A stretch of 64,000 bases of DNA. Origin: Owenia fusiformis (Eukaryota > Annelida > Polychaeta > Sabellida > Oweniidae). This document shows, piece by piece, positions 33,735 to 46,240 of this stretch. Below the pieces are notes generated by a model. The model made no database searches. It was not told the origin of the DNA and worked only from the letters and a program-made list of their open reading frames with translations. Position 1 is the first letter of the stretch. The number at the start of each line of letters is the position of its first letter. The position numbers and the translations under genes are program-made. The stretch spans positions 35,839,375-35,903,374 of the forward strand of contig CAIIXF020000005.1 of assembly GCA_903813345.2 (NCBI GenBank). Reading direction: 5' to 3'.

Positions 33735-34039
33735 TGGCCTAGTCACATAGCCCGGCCGATGTCCGGCATCGGTAGAGCTCGGTGGATTTTTTTGGTGCCA
33801 CCGAGCTCTCCTCATCGGAGACAGAGCTCGGTGACGTGAACGGACTCCGTCCGGACATCTTCAGGTACTATACTTTCCAAGGCTCTGTCCCACATCGGCC
33901 GGAGCTCGGTCGGAGCTCGGCCGGTGTCCGTTAAAAAAACCTCGTCCTCTGGTTGTCTCAGATGCACGGGACACCGACCGGTGAAAATTGCATCGCTGGC
34001 TCATCGGAACCTCATCGGCCGGGCTATGTGACTAGGCCA
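33735..34039. mobile_element. 305-bp GC-rich PIF/Harbinger-like MITE
   Basis: Perfect 27-bp inverted ends beginning TGGCCTAGTCACATAGCCC, flanked by TAA on both sides (33732-33734, 34040-34042). The three-base TAA/TWA target is typical of PIF/Harbinger. The interior is full of GAGCTCGG and CATCGG(C/A) repeats and is strikingly GC- and CpG-rich against the AT-rich background, so it is young. Confidence 0.85.
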
Positions 34040-34317
34040 TAACACACATTTTTTAGAAGTTAACAAAGAAGAAATATAGCTAGATATGAAGTCTACTTTC
34101 AATTTTTCACAAACAACCAGATAATCAAATCAGTTTAATAACAGCATTGTCAGGTAATTAGAATGCTCCAGACAGCATACAAAAAATGTGTTTTTAATGA
34201 AAAGGTGTCAATGCTCCATCTGAGACACTTTTTGTGGCTGTATACCAGACTAAGATTTGAAGTATGGATATTAACTGCTCAAAGTTACAAACACAAACAG
34301 CATTTATCAATCTGAAA
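34040..34317. other. non-coding spacer
   Basis: Nothing recognised. Confidence 0.3.
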
Positions 34318-34485
34318 TCGTACCATTTGGTACTTTAAGAGTATGGTACCATACAGTACTGTTTCAGTATGGTGCCGTAAAGTATTAACAGTACCATATG
34401 GTACTGTCTATGGTACAGTGCAGTACAATATTTTATGGTTCTGTACAGTACTGTGTAGCCATAATGGTACGATATAGTACTGTTA
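34318..34485. repeat. GTAC-rich cluster of short palindromes
   Basis: Repeats of (A/G)GTAC(C/T), AGTACTG and GGTACCAT in both orientations within 170 bp. They look like degenerate short tandem units of 10-15 bp with internal dyad symmetry. Confidence 0.4.
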
Positions 34486-35165
34486 GAGATTGGCTGTTTA
34501 CAATTCTTTTGATTAATGTCTAATATCAATTTAGAAGTCTTAATGCTCTGACCTCCACAAAGTGATGATTGGCTAAGTTCTAAAATTGGGTTGAACATCA
34601 TTTTTAGAGAGAATAATCATAGGTATAGGAATAAGATATATACTGAAGCAGGCTGCCAACAGCACCAGTCATCCTTTTGAGATCCAAGATAACCTCCTAA
34701 ATTACAGATTTTATAGGGGGATTTATACCCTCTTTGAAAAACTGATATTAAGGAACTTACAATCAAAACAAGACAATTTTTCATTTTACTTATGTCAAAT
34801 AACACTATGAAATGTCAAAGTAAATATCACTATTGAAAAATAGCATCGTCCAATGTTATGTAACTCTAGTTAATCAAAGCAGATTGTCTCAAATGTAGTT
34901 CATATTTTCTCGTAGCTCATATATTATTGATGATGAAGAACATTTCATGATGAAATGTAAAAAATATCAAAATGATTATTACTTCAAACTGAATTATCTG
35001 ATACGGCAAAATCACAAACAAATCAATTTATATACCTCTTAACTTGTTTGAATCAAGATTGCATCAAGGTTGCAAAATATATTAGTGATGCCTTCCGAAT
35101 TTTAGAAAGTAATACTTAATTAAGAACTTAGGCTGAATCCTGCTGCGCAAAAACATTTTGTAGTA
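34486..35165. other. non-coding
   Basis: An 88-codon minus frame (34335-34601) is produced by the GTAC cluster. No element or exon recognised. Confidence 0.3.
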
Positions 35166-35169
35166 ACAC

Positions 35170-35330
35170 ATATTTTACATTTTACAGTTAGGCATATAGT
35201 ATATGTACATGTAGTATACATGTATAGTAGTCTAGTGTTAAATCATATATATTCTTTTTATGTATTACACTTTCTTGTTCCTGACCCTCAGGGGTGTGAA
35301 TGTACTCAATAAATATTCTATTCTATAAGC
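35170..35330 (+). mobile_element. possible retroelement 3' end
   Basis: The phrase CCTGACCCTCAGGGGTGTG is followed by ACTCAATAAATATTCTATTC and TAT repeats, comparable with the minus-strand tail at 14277-14360. Upstream lies TACATGTAG/TACATGTATAG dyads. Family not determined. Confidence 0.3.
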
Positions 35331-35340
35331 TCATATAGAG

Positions 35341-35475
35341 CAGGGCCATATCCAGCCTTTGTCAAAGTGGATCAGTTTTCAAATTATTCCAGGGAGGGGG
35401 TCACATTTGACAACTTTGGCCCAAAATCACTTGATCACAGTACTTAGAATGATGAAAAACTAGTCATTTGGATTT
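35341..35475 (-). mobile_element. partial CAGGCCCGTAGCCAGG-family MITE
   Basis: Starts CAGGGCCATATCCAGCC and continues with AAATTATTCCAGGG, TTTGACAACTTTGG, AAAATCACTTGA and AGAATGATGAAAAAC, in the same order as the complement of 17581-17784. The second half is missing. Confidence 0.55.
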
Positions 35476-35929
35476 AAGACCTAACTAACATGTCTCATTT
35501 ATAACAGAAACATTTGTAGGTGTTTGTTCTTCTTAAGACTTTGGGAATTGTTTGTACCTAAATTTGGATCACCGTGGCAAAGTTTTACCTTTTAATAGGA
35601 TCTTTAGAGATCTCTTAAATATCTAGATTTAACATAATAAAAATCTTCAGATCTTTTTCTGATGACACAATCAAGTCTAATAATAATTCATTTTTATCTA
35701 TCAAGAAGTAAACATATTCAATTCAAACATCAGGTGTAGCATGAGTGACAAGGAGGATTAGTCTGAACGAATTACATTTGCATAAGTTTATTAAATACAA
35801 ACTTGAGATAAGTCCTCATTTATCATATTTATGTCAATTCTAAACCAGTTAAAGGATAAATATCATATTTCATGTGTACTGTAAGCTTGCTATTTATCTC
35901 TGTCTCTGGTACTTGAATTACAACATTTA

Positions 35930-36235
35930 AAAAAGCACTATTCTCTAGTCTCACATTGTGGTTTTCATTTGTCCAAAATTGTTGATGGACAGATAGCCAG
36001 ATGGACAGATGGATGGACAGACACACAAGTGGGCATGTAAAAATAGCCCCATTCTCTAGTCTCACATTGTGTTTGATCCTGATTGTTCTCAACACAAATT
36101 GCAACATATATAACTTCATTTGGGAATAGTATAAATGGTACAGATATGCATTCTATGGGAAAATTTAACAGACAGATAGCCAGATGGACAGGACAGGATG
36201 GACAGACACACAAGTGGGCGATTCCATATGCTCCC
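35930..36235. repeat. duplicated segment pair (TCTCTAGTCTCACATTGTG / GACAGATAGCCAGATGGAC)
   Basis: TTCTCTAGTCTCACATTGTG occurs at 35940 and 36052. CAGATAGCCAGATGGACAG occurs at about 35990 and 36173, each followed by GACACACAAGTGGGC. A local duplication with internal GATGGACA repeats. Confidence 0.6.
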
Positions 36236-36320
36236 AAGCTTACCATGTAAGCCAACATGGGACCAACATGGTTATGATCAAAATAAGACAACTTAAACAC
36301 CTCAATTACCTATTCTAAAA

Positions 36321-36569
36321 GTGCAAATGATAATCACCTTACTGAAAACCACCAAGTTCATTGTTAAGGCAGTTTTTAAACCTAAATCCTTGTTTGACAA
36401 TGATTTGCATAAAATTGAAACACTGACATTTGCTGAACCCCATTTCTCAAAATCTGTCCATCCTCCTTTCATCCCTGGAGTAATCCTTGAAGATTATCAT
36501 CTTCTGGGAGACAAGAGATTATCTGGATTAACAGGTATCTTTGTTGATCCTTACCCTGATATTTCTTGA
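36321..36569 (+). other. unrecognised 82-codon open frame, possible exon
   Basis: The frame has mixed, protein-like composition (FAEPHFSKSVHPPFIPG, EDYHLLGDKRLSGLTG, DPYPDIS before TGA) and an internal AACAG|gtatct that could be a donor at 36534. An acceptor-like TTCTAAAAG precedes the ATG. I recognise no family. It may be an exon of an unseen gene, a decayed gene fragment, or chance. Confidence 0.25.
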
Positions 36570-37170
36570 CTTGCCACACGACCCTCTAGCAACAACATAT
36601 GATTTCAAGAAATCTCAATTGTACATTTCACTGCATTTTATGAAAGATGAAAACTAAATGAATATTACCTATTTACAAGCAGAAATATTTAGTATAGAAA
36701 TTTACTTTTATGAATTTATGAAAATGTTCAATATAATCTTGATCAAGGAATTATTTCTAAATTAGAGAGTGCAGATGAAGCTATTTTTCATGCAAAAGTG
36801 CAGTACTCAATCCATGAGTGTCACCCTGGAAAATGTTAACAGGAAATACATGCATGTAAAATATGAAATTGATGAATAGGAGGTGAGCGAACTTGTAGTA
36901 TATTGTACTATAGAGGATAAAAGTACCTTGCTAATGACTAGGACTACTACATGTTATCATAACTCACTTTTTTCTAATTCCACTTAAGTCATCAGAGATC
37001 AAAAGTAATCTATGGATTAGCAGAACTCGTTAAACACTTCCTTGCTCCACAAATCGTGTCAATAAACTCAGGATTTACACATATGTATACTAGTAGTAGT
37101 AACCCTTGACAAAAATATAAGATTCAGTTCACTATAAAGAAAAATGGCATGACCACATCTGCTAATACAG
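36570..37170. other. non-coding
   Basis: AT-rich. ACTAGTAGTAGTAAC near 37090 is a short triplet run. Confidence 0.3.
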
Positions 37171-38368
37171 AGTTATTCACAAATTCATGAGTTATTCATA
37201 AAATCACACATTATAAATTCATGAGTTACTCACAAATTTACAAATTATTCACAAATCCATGAGTTATTCACAAATTCATGAGTTATTCACAAATTCATGA
37301 GTTATTCACAAATTCATGAGTAATTTACAAATCCATGAGTTATTCAAAAATTCATGAGTAATTCACAAATTCATGAGTAATTCACAAATCCATGAGTTAT
37401 TCACAAATTCATGAGTTATTCACAAATTCATGAGTTATTCACAAATTCATGAGTAATTCACAAATCCATGAGTTATTCACAAATTCATGAGTAATTCACA
37501 AATCCATGAGTTATTCAAAATTCATGAGTAATTCACAAATCCATGAGTTATTCACAAATAAATGAAGTATTCATAAATTCATGAGTTATTCACAAATTCA
37601 TGAGTAATTCACAAATCCATGAGTTATTCATAAATTCATGAGTTATTCACAAATTCATGAGTTATTCACAAATTCATGAGTAATTCACAAATCCATGAGC
37701 TATTCACAAATTCATGAGTTATTCACAAATTCATGAGTAATTCACAAATCTATGAGTTATTCACAAATCCATGAGTTATTCATAAATTCATGAGTTATTC
37801 ACAAATTCATGAGCTATTCACAAATTCATGAGTAATACACAAATCCATGAGTTATTCATAAATTCATGAGTTATTCACAAATTCATGAGCTATTCACAAA
37901 TTCATGAGTAATTCACAAACCCATGAGTTATTCACTAATTCATGAGTAATTCACAAAGCCATGAGTTATTCACAAATTCATGAGTAATTCACAAATTCAT
38001 GAACTATTCACAAATTCATGAGTTATTCACAAATTCATGAGTAATTCACAAATTCATGAGCTATTCACAAATTCATGAGTTATTCACAAATTCATGAGTA
38101 ATTCACAAATCCATGAGTTATTCACAAATTCATGAGTAATTCACAAATCCATGAGTTATTCACAAATTCATGAGTTATTCATAAATCCATGAGTTATTCA
38201 CAAATTCATGAGTTATTCATAAATTCATGAGCTATTCACAAATTCATGAGTTATTCATAAATTCACGAATTATTCACAAATTCATGAGTTATTCATATAT
38301 TCATGAATTATTCACAAATTCATGAGTTATTCATATATTCACGAATTATTCACAAATTCATGAGCTAT
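37171..38368 (+). repeat. 19-bp minisatellite, ~63 copies (1.2 kb)
   Basis: The unit is ATTCACAAATTCATGAGTT, with recurring variants: TTC/TCC at the middle, GTT/GTA/GCT at the end, CAC/CAT. Variants often alternate (TTCATGAGTAA then TCCATGAGTTA), indicating a 38-bp higher-order period. The flanks of the array are more degenerate. Stops in all frames; not coding. Confidence 0.95.
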
Positions 38369-39170
38369 ACCACTCTGCAACATCTTCACATTATTGTTAA
38401 TTTTTGAACCTCGACTAAAAATCAGAATGAAATTAAAATGAATCAATTGAAATTGTAAAATTACATCATATCTATATACTTAAGTTATAAACAATGATAG
38501 GCCATTCAGACATTCCACACTCATCGGACAAAGCCCTAAATGTGACATCACAATACAGTGGCGGATCCAGGGGGGGGGGGAGGGACTCTAACTCCTTAAC
38601 TGGAAATTTCAGATGAGAATGTCAAAGCAACTTGCTCTGAAAGACAAAATATCATGATTTATAGATTATTATAAATGATACAAATTAATAGAGAGTGGGG
38701 GACCTAAGGTTATGCATTACTGGCCTCCCTCCCTCAGAAAGATGTGATGCGTATAGAAATTATGAGTATACAGCACAAGGCTAAAGTAGTAGTAATTTGT
38801 ATTGTAGATGAATTTTCCTCAATAAATGAAAACAAACTTTTGGGAGGAGTAAAATGAAAATATGTGAAAATAGACTCTATCACTTGACATTACGAGAGAG
38901 ATTTAGATAGATTAGATTTTAACCATCATGAACTTTTACAAGCAAAGTAGAGCTTATTAGCTCACTGAAAAGATTTAGAGGCATTTCCGCGATATGAAAG
39001 ATATGATACTTTAATAGACAATACATCATAGAGCCCTGGGAGGTGTCTTCTTGGATAAAACTAAATCTTTCAGCGCTAATCCAACATGCTATCACTACGA
39101 GAGGTTATATTTCACTTTAAAAATTCTTTTATCAACACCCTTCGAAGACATCGGTTATCCTACTGTATTG
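38369..39170. other. non-coding; lone GTGGCGGATCCAGG transposon end
   Basis: CAGTGGCGGATCCAGG followed by a 12-G run at 38556-38580 is a MITE-type terminus. No inverted partner was found within 1 kb. Confidence 0.4.
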
Positions 39171-39171
39171 A

Positions 39172-39365
39172 CACTAACATGTCACCAAAATGTCACAACC
39201 TACCATTTGTTACAGGCATCAAGCACCAAAATACCGAATGCCCACTGCTGACTACCAAATGCTGACCAACATACACTTTCCACAAAAAAATTGAAGACTA
39301 TAACCAGACTGTAACAATATGGCAACACTTATTGTGGTAACGTAGAAATATAAAAACCACACTGT
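39172..39365. repeat. dispersed ATGTCACC repeat, copy A
   Basis: Shares with copy B (40050): AAAATGTCAC.ACC, CATTTGTTACAG, CTGCTGA..ACC, CTTTCCACAAAAAAA(T/G)TGAAGACTATAA, TGTAACAATATG.CA.CACTT.TTGTGGT. Probably a short non-coding mobile element; no ends defined. Confidence 0.5.
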
Positions 39366-39577
39366 AAGATTGAAGATGTGCTCTAGATGTTCTTCATGAT
39401 TGCTTTTATGGTTTCTTGTCTAGTTGTATTCATAATTCTTTCAAGTCACCAAAATGTATGAGAGAGTCAGCCAGATCAGAATCTTTCAAAGGCAGAGTAG
39501 TCTCTAAATACAAATTTATTCTGAAGGTGAAAAAGAAATGTTAGTAAGATGAAAATATAAGCTTGATCCAGAAGTAA

Positions 39578-39664
39578 AGTGAAACCTCTAGAAGTAGAAC
39601 ACCTCTCAAGTGGAACACTCATTAGAGGTACCAAAGGTGTTCCACTTAGACAGGTTTTACTGTA
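39578..39664. mobile_element. short pogo/Tigger-like MITE
   Basis: AGTGAAACCTCTAGAAGT..GTGGAACAC inverted against GTGTTCCACTTAGACAGG..TTTTACTGTA. An 87-bp compact, nearly palindromic member of the family at 24372. Confidence 0.6.
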
Positions 39665-40049
39665 CTGTGGTCATGTCTTTGCGAGAGGGAATGTCAAATA
39701 TGTCTAGACTTTTCAAAATATATGTTTATTAGACCAATGTTATTAACATTTTTCACATTTTAATCATCTTTAGAATGATCATGTCATAAATTTATTAATG
39801 ATACATTCATCAATTATTTCCATATTCATTGGCTTTGATCTCTTGACAAAGATATATTCCAGAATCCTTGGCCAATTAAAAAACATTTTGAAAAAACAAT
39901 CGATAAAAAGTCATTGGTGTTTCAAATGCTTCAGCACTGTGATTCAATTTTTAGAATAGCCATGCTCTCATCATATGTTTGAAATATTCAAGAGAAAATA
40001 ACTAGAGTTTATCACAAAATTGTTATAAAATAAGGCATTAACATGCAAA

Positions 40050-40190
40050 ATGTCACCACCTGCCGTTTGTTACAGATACAAACCACTGAAGACCAACCAC
40101 TGAAAATCAACTGCTGAACACTGTCCACAAAAAAAGTTGGAGACTATAACAATATGTCACCACTTCTTGTGGTGACATAAAAATGTAACA
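40050..40190. repeat. dispersed ATGTCACC repeat, copy B
   Basis: CAAAATGTCACCACCTGCC, GTTTGTTACAGATACAAACC, CCACAAAAAAAGTTGGAG and TATGTCACCACTTCTTGTGG. A shared CACCACTTCTTG motif also appears at 12390. Confidence 0.5.
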
Positions 40191-40469
40191 TGGTGTTCCT
40201 AATGTTGAATGAATATTTTCTAACTTTGAAGAAGGGGTTTGTATTTTTTTCCAGTGATATTTGAATACTTTGTAAATTACTCTATGTAATATTGTGTTAA
40301 GAGACAAATAAGTAATTCAGTATAAAATAGATGGAGCAATAGAGGAGCCTTTCAGTTGCTTTGAAACATCTAGATATTTTCTCTAGCTAAAAATAAACAT
40401 TATATTAGATATAATGTCTTTATTTAAATGAAGTTTTGATCAAGGGAGTTTTCTGTGCCTTTTTACCAA

Positions 40470-40621
40470 TTTTTTGAAAAGACCGCGCTAGACGCCAGCC
40501 AATCAGAGGATGGGAAAGTAGGTCAGGTAATTGAGCATCCCTAAAAGTTCTGCAAAGGCTCGGTCGTCTACACCGCTGTATTTTATCGCAAAGTGTTCAA
40601 CTTTTAAAGAGAATTTGGGTA
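40470..40621 (+). promoter_or_regulatory. candidate promoter and non-coding first exon
   Basis: A local CpG-rich patch (GACCGCGCTAGACGCC; CTCGGTCGTCTACACCG) holds a consensus CCAATCAGAGG box at 40498. About 110 bp later GAATTTGG|GTAAGTAG is a near-perfect 5' splice site. No ATG-bearing exon is adjacent. The arrangement fits a TATA-less promoter with a 5' UTR exon; the downstream gene is not identified. Direction is inferred from the donor. Confidence 0.35.
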
Positions 40622-43600
40622 AGTAGATTACTTTATCCCTCCATCTCCCCTTTCTTCCTCCAAAAGTAGAGCTGGGGCATTTTTTAAAGCCCCACGTAAA
40701 CTATTAAATCAATTATCTTGATGAAATACTTCAATATATATGCTTGTAATTATTTTCAGCTTTGCCATAGGAAACTCTAATAAAGATTGGAAGGGCACAG
40801 AAGACTAAACTCACATTTAGGCAATACAAACAATATTCTGTGTGACAATCATTAATAGTTTACTAGAAAAAAATTATTAGAAAATAAATGTCATATTTTT
40901 CACAATATCCCTCTCTGTTTGAATAAATTGCCAGATTTCATGATACATCTGATGGAACATTCACTTCATGTCTCTTCACTGTATTCCTTGTTAAAATCAC
41001 AAATTCCACTCTATTTCACATTATAAACATGGCTACAATGCTGTCTGAACCATGAGCCATTGACGACGAGTGAATCTAATGTACCATACATCTCCCCCGC
41101 ACTCATACTGAGATATCAGTTTAATCCGATGCGAAAAGTATCCATCCAAAATTCTTAACATAAAGTTAAATAGAATTGAGTGTGATTCCAAATGATTACA
41201 TGGATATGCATAGAAGATAACAACAATATAAAAATAAACAAACTAAAGATGTGTATCTTATTGGTAAAACAGAGAAAAGATATGGAATATACATCATGAA
41301 AATGACATTGTAAAAATGGGTCTATATTCTAATACTCAATTCTTGTGCTTGATTACTGTTAATATAAAATGATTGCATTCTTCAAGATTAAAAGCGGCAA
41401 GATTTAATGTAGTTTATGGAAATTACGTCGATTGTAATAGGATGGGAAATTAGGTTCTGGTCTTCACTATATTTTACAGAGAGACAAAAGTGTGACGCAT
41501 AAATCGTTTAGCTTCAACTTTTTATTGCATTTCAAGAACATTTATATGAGATAGTATTGCATTAAAAGGTTAATTCTAGGAAAGTTGAAGACGGAGTGTA
41601 CAAACTGACAAAAAAGGAAATAAATAATGACTGACAAATCTTCCTTACGTAAATCTGACACAATTTCTATTCCTTCAAAAATATATGTGATGAATAGCGA
41701 AGTATGGGTATACATGTACGCCATCTTTAAAGTGAAGGAATAAGAATTACCTTTCTTAAATTTTCAGCAACTGTTAATGGGTCACCCTCAACAAATAGGT
41801 TAAGCAGGCTCAGAAAATAAAGAATACTTAAAACTCATTAATTAAGAGGAGCTGAAAGGTAATTATAGAAAACAAATATTGATAAACAATTAATTAAGAT
41901 TTCAATAAAAAGTGGGCGAATGAAGATAAATGATCATATTTTGCATCAAAATCATGACACATTAATTCTCAAAATAAGTTGAAATCGGTAACTGCATATA
42001 GTAGCAAATCCAAAATAAAAAAATATTATTAAATATTATTAGTTTAATGATGCCCACCCACGTAGGTGCCCGTACACCTATTATATCAACATAAGACAAT
42101 GAGAACAAAGCACTTTTTAGCTCATTTAAAGTGCCATAACAATTGGAAAACAAAATGTCATGCTTGTTATCAAGTTTTATAATTATAAAATCATGATAAA
42201 TCTTTTTACTGCCAATAAAGAACAAACACACTTAGATTTCATTTATTAAACTCAAGATTAAAAACAACATCGAAGATATGCAAAATATAATTAATAGTAC
42301 CAATTATGTAATAGCATTACAAATGCCATTCTTTTATCTTCATAATAAAAACGAACTGATATCCCTACTAAGTTGATGAAATTTTAATTCGAATAATGAC
42401 AGCTCCTTTTATGAAATTAACAATAAATCTGACGTGATTGCCAAAGGAAAACATTCTCACGACTGATGACACAAAAAGTCAGAGAGACCCTGTCAATGAA
42501 AAAAGGTATTCTGAATTAAATCAACTTAAGGATGGATGAATATGTCAATTATTACAGATTTTGAAATCAATAACATGAATTTCATCAATCATTCATACAT
42601 CCTCATGATAGAACAAATGAGAACGATCAAAAATGAACAAATGGAAAAATCTGATTTGGAAGTACTTCTTTCCGCAGAATCAGAATTTATCATTTGCCTG
42701 TGGAATAGCTATATGTCAACGCTACACTTAACAGAAATAAATGAAAAACTTGGCCTTGACCTTGAAAATATGGAAACATCGCAAGAATGTCTGTAATATA
42801 CTTGTATAATTGAAAAGCTACTTCAAGATGATGGTTCTCACCTTTTTAGCATCTCAACTGAAATCTTGGCAGATTGAATCAGAGAAAATGTCTTTGAAGC
42901 CAAAGTGATCAATCTTCTAATGATGAAAATATTCAGGTATATTTCAAACAAGCTTGGAACTCACAGAGCTTATGGAATGAGGGATATGAACAATCATGGA
43001 AAACAGCACTACTGTACTTGAAAAACAAATCTGTTCGTCATTTTTACTAGGTGTAGTTCTTTATCCCAAGTTTGAATGAAATGACATACTTTCCTGCATT
43101 TCTATACAATTGACTACAATTTACTAAAGTATGCATGTGTATGACTGGGATGTATGAAGGAAGAAAGGGTATGGATAGGTAGGAATGTATGGTGTGAAAG
43201 GAAGAACATTTGAAGGTTGCTTCAAAATGTAAAATATAAGAAGTTAAACTGAAATAAAATAAATATTACAAAAAAAAATAAAAATTGAAAATACTAGTTT
43301 TTAGAAGTATTGAATCTTCTTTCTCATTCCACTCTTTTAACACAGTAATTTTATCATTTTAAACCTAAGCCATTATGACTTACATGTACAATAAAGAGGA
43401 AACTATTAATCTCCCTGACAAATTACAGCTCACCTAAGTGAGAATATTTCAAATATAGAACTTTTCCCAGACCATGAGCTTTAATGTTTCTAATTTCATA
43501 CTTTTGTTACTTTAGTTCGTGGCGTAGCACATGCATCATATCACAACTACTTGATGATGTAATCCTAAGGGTTCTATCTTATTGTGCTCGATCAAAGTTT

Positions 43601-45800
43601 GTACCTCTCCTCAATAGAACATAGTGATTGAGGATGGGTTTAACACCTCCCAAAAGCATCAAATTCTACGTTGCAATATTCAAAAGTACAATCATTACAT
43701 CTTACTCATGGGTGACATTCATATTAATTTCACGGCCAATCTCTTAGATGATCAACCCATCAATTTATACATCTCTCACTTATCTATGGATTACTGTATC
43801 TGCGAAGAAGTGAAGAAATAAGTCAATTCGTAAAAGATTGCAACCGTTCAACATTTCATTATCTAAAAGTAATGAAATTGAATGACAATCTAGAATGTGA
43901 TGAGAGTAATGATAAACAAACCACTAAAAAATTATACACACGTGAGTAGTTGCCAAGCCAATAATCGCCAACTCTCAGAAAATATTCTTTGAATCAAAAA
44001 TGAGTACATGTACAGTAAATTTAATAAAAAGGTACAAGAATTATGTAAAATTTATGAATCATTTGACAAATTTTCAGTAAAAAGATTTTTGTAAATATTC
44101 AGGGTTCTATTATGTTACGTATTTGATAATTTCTTGATCTCGTTTCATCTCGCCATAGCTTTTTAATCATTGCGTTTTATCCCAGCATCAATGCAATCAT
44201 CATCAACAGCAAGTTCATTAACATACTAGTCGCCAGTTTAACAGCTGGTCGTGTCTGGTTCATTCATATAAAAATCTTCATTAAACGAATACTTGATCAT
44301 CCAAGTGCTATCACATTCAGGTACGATGTACATGGGGATAATATCTAGAGATTAATTCCCGATCTGAAAAATTATTTTAATCATACTTTACATATTCAAA
44401 TCATTTTGTCTGGATTAATTAATGGATTATTGTACATTTCAATACATAGCCATCTATGTCATAAATGTGTACTTTAATCATTGCAAACTCCACTACCAAT
44501 CAATTTAATTTGCATTTAAAGCATGACGTATCTGTTTAATTTCTTCATGGGCTGCATCTATAGTTTGCATGTCTTTATCATTTACAATGGGCATATCAGG
44601 TTTTGTGTCGCCATTGTCATATTATAGGAACCAGTTTCCAGACTTTCCTCCGAGATGGTTACCCTAGAAGGAATATGCAATTTAACTAATGCGTCTCTAA
44701 TACAATACCCTCTTTAAGAGTTTGACCTAATGTCCCCTCTTTACTGAGAAATTGCTTTTTTAATGTATATGATGTAGCTTATGTCCAATCAGGGTATGAA
44801 TGGAGAAAAACATAACACTGCAATTCCTACTGCTCTTAAGTAGCTACATTTGTATTCATTTCACATTAAACACACACTGAAAGCTCCATTGGAGATTATT
44901 AAGATCTTAACAGCATCAAAATGGCAAAATCAATTAGTTGTCAGAGGGCAGAGTAATTTGCTGATAGGGATACAGGGTAATATTAAATCAAAGTACCAGC
45001 CATACTTTTCAGATAACTTCAAACTGGGAAATGTTGTTTATTTGATGGAGTTTATATTCAAATGTGTTAAACTGCACAGAAAAATCAAAAAGTGAACTTC
45101 ATCGAAACCATTCAAAATGAGAAAAAAATAACTTGTTATATACATTTAGAGAGATATAATATAAAATGAACATGTTTTGTCAGTGGAATTTTTTGCATGG
45201 GATGTTGTTTATAATTTCTCCTTAATGTGATACAAATTAATTGTTAGAAAAATTGAATGATTCATTAATGTGGAGTTGATTAACCAGACAAACCAAGGTC
45301 TATCATATTCTAGTCTCCAATTTACTACTTTTCGCAGATCATTCAATTAGAATTCCCTAAATAATTAATACAGCACAAAATATGATCTTGTGTATGTAAT
45401 ATATCACGACTGAATCACATTCATTATGTGATACAGAAAGAAAAATCACAAAAAATTCCTTTACAGATACAATGTTAAGAGTATTAAGGGATTGTGGCCT
45501 ATTATCAACAGTTTCGTTAGGGGAAGGGGGTAAATGGTTTCGTTTAATTACCGAAAATTAGCTTCATATTCCTCTAATTCTATCAACTTTTATGTGATAT
45601 TTTATTACAAAACTGCAAAGTTTTTTCTTTTTCTGAGCAACGGGAATCTATACTGGACGAAATGACCATGATGAAAATTCCCAGGAATTCAATGATCGAT
45701 GTTGGAAGAACTTAACTATTCAACATATTTATACCTTCTCGCTAACTATCAAAATTTAGTTAATTCTCCGACATCGATCTTTTGCACAACCGTTGTTAAT
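40622..45800. other. 5.2 kb without recognised genes
   Basis: Plus-strand open frames at 42536-42796 (acidic, KSDLEVLLSAESEFIICLWN), 43624-43821 and 44850-45095 have varied composition but no splice-bounded structure or family resemblance. No repeats of note. Confidence 0.3.
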
Positions 45801-45805
45801 TACCC

Positions 45806-46240
45806 AAATGCGAGTAGGTAGTTACCAGTTTCACCACCAGGTGGCTGATTCGGGTCAATTAACATGGCAGGTAGATAAGAAAGTTCCCTTAAACTTGAAT
45901 ATTATCAATTTAAGTGGCTCAATTGTCATATAACCCTTATGTGTCTGATACTTATACTCATGAAAATATGTCCAGGAAAGCAAAATATTATCTGTCCACT
46001 AAAAGAAAAGATATTTCTTTTTTTGTGATTTTATAGCATGGGGTCTATGGGGAATCTCCCCGAGCTAGAAGTCATATTTTCAAAGAAAATTAATTTTTCA
46101 AAGTTGATAAACACTTTTTAAAACCACATTTCTAGATGTAATTTTACATGTAGATTTCAAATATGATATTACTTTGACTGAATTTTGTATTTTTAATGAC
46201 GTGAATCAAGATTATTTCTACTCGCATCTGGGTTATTGGA
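45806..46240. mobile_element. ~430-bp MITE with AGATGCGAGTAG ends, copy 2
   Basis: CAAATGCGAGTAGGTAG at the left and CTACTCGCATCTGGG at the right, inverted. It aligns along its whole length with 9668-10096 (shared GGTAGTTACCAGTTTC.CCACC). Flanks are similar only within the ends. Confidence 0.7.

Noticed and set aside
40560-40700. Minus-strand gene start in the CpG patch
   Set aside because: No donor or ATG on that strand fits, whereas the plus strand has a consensus donor.
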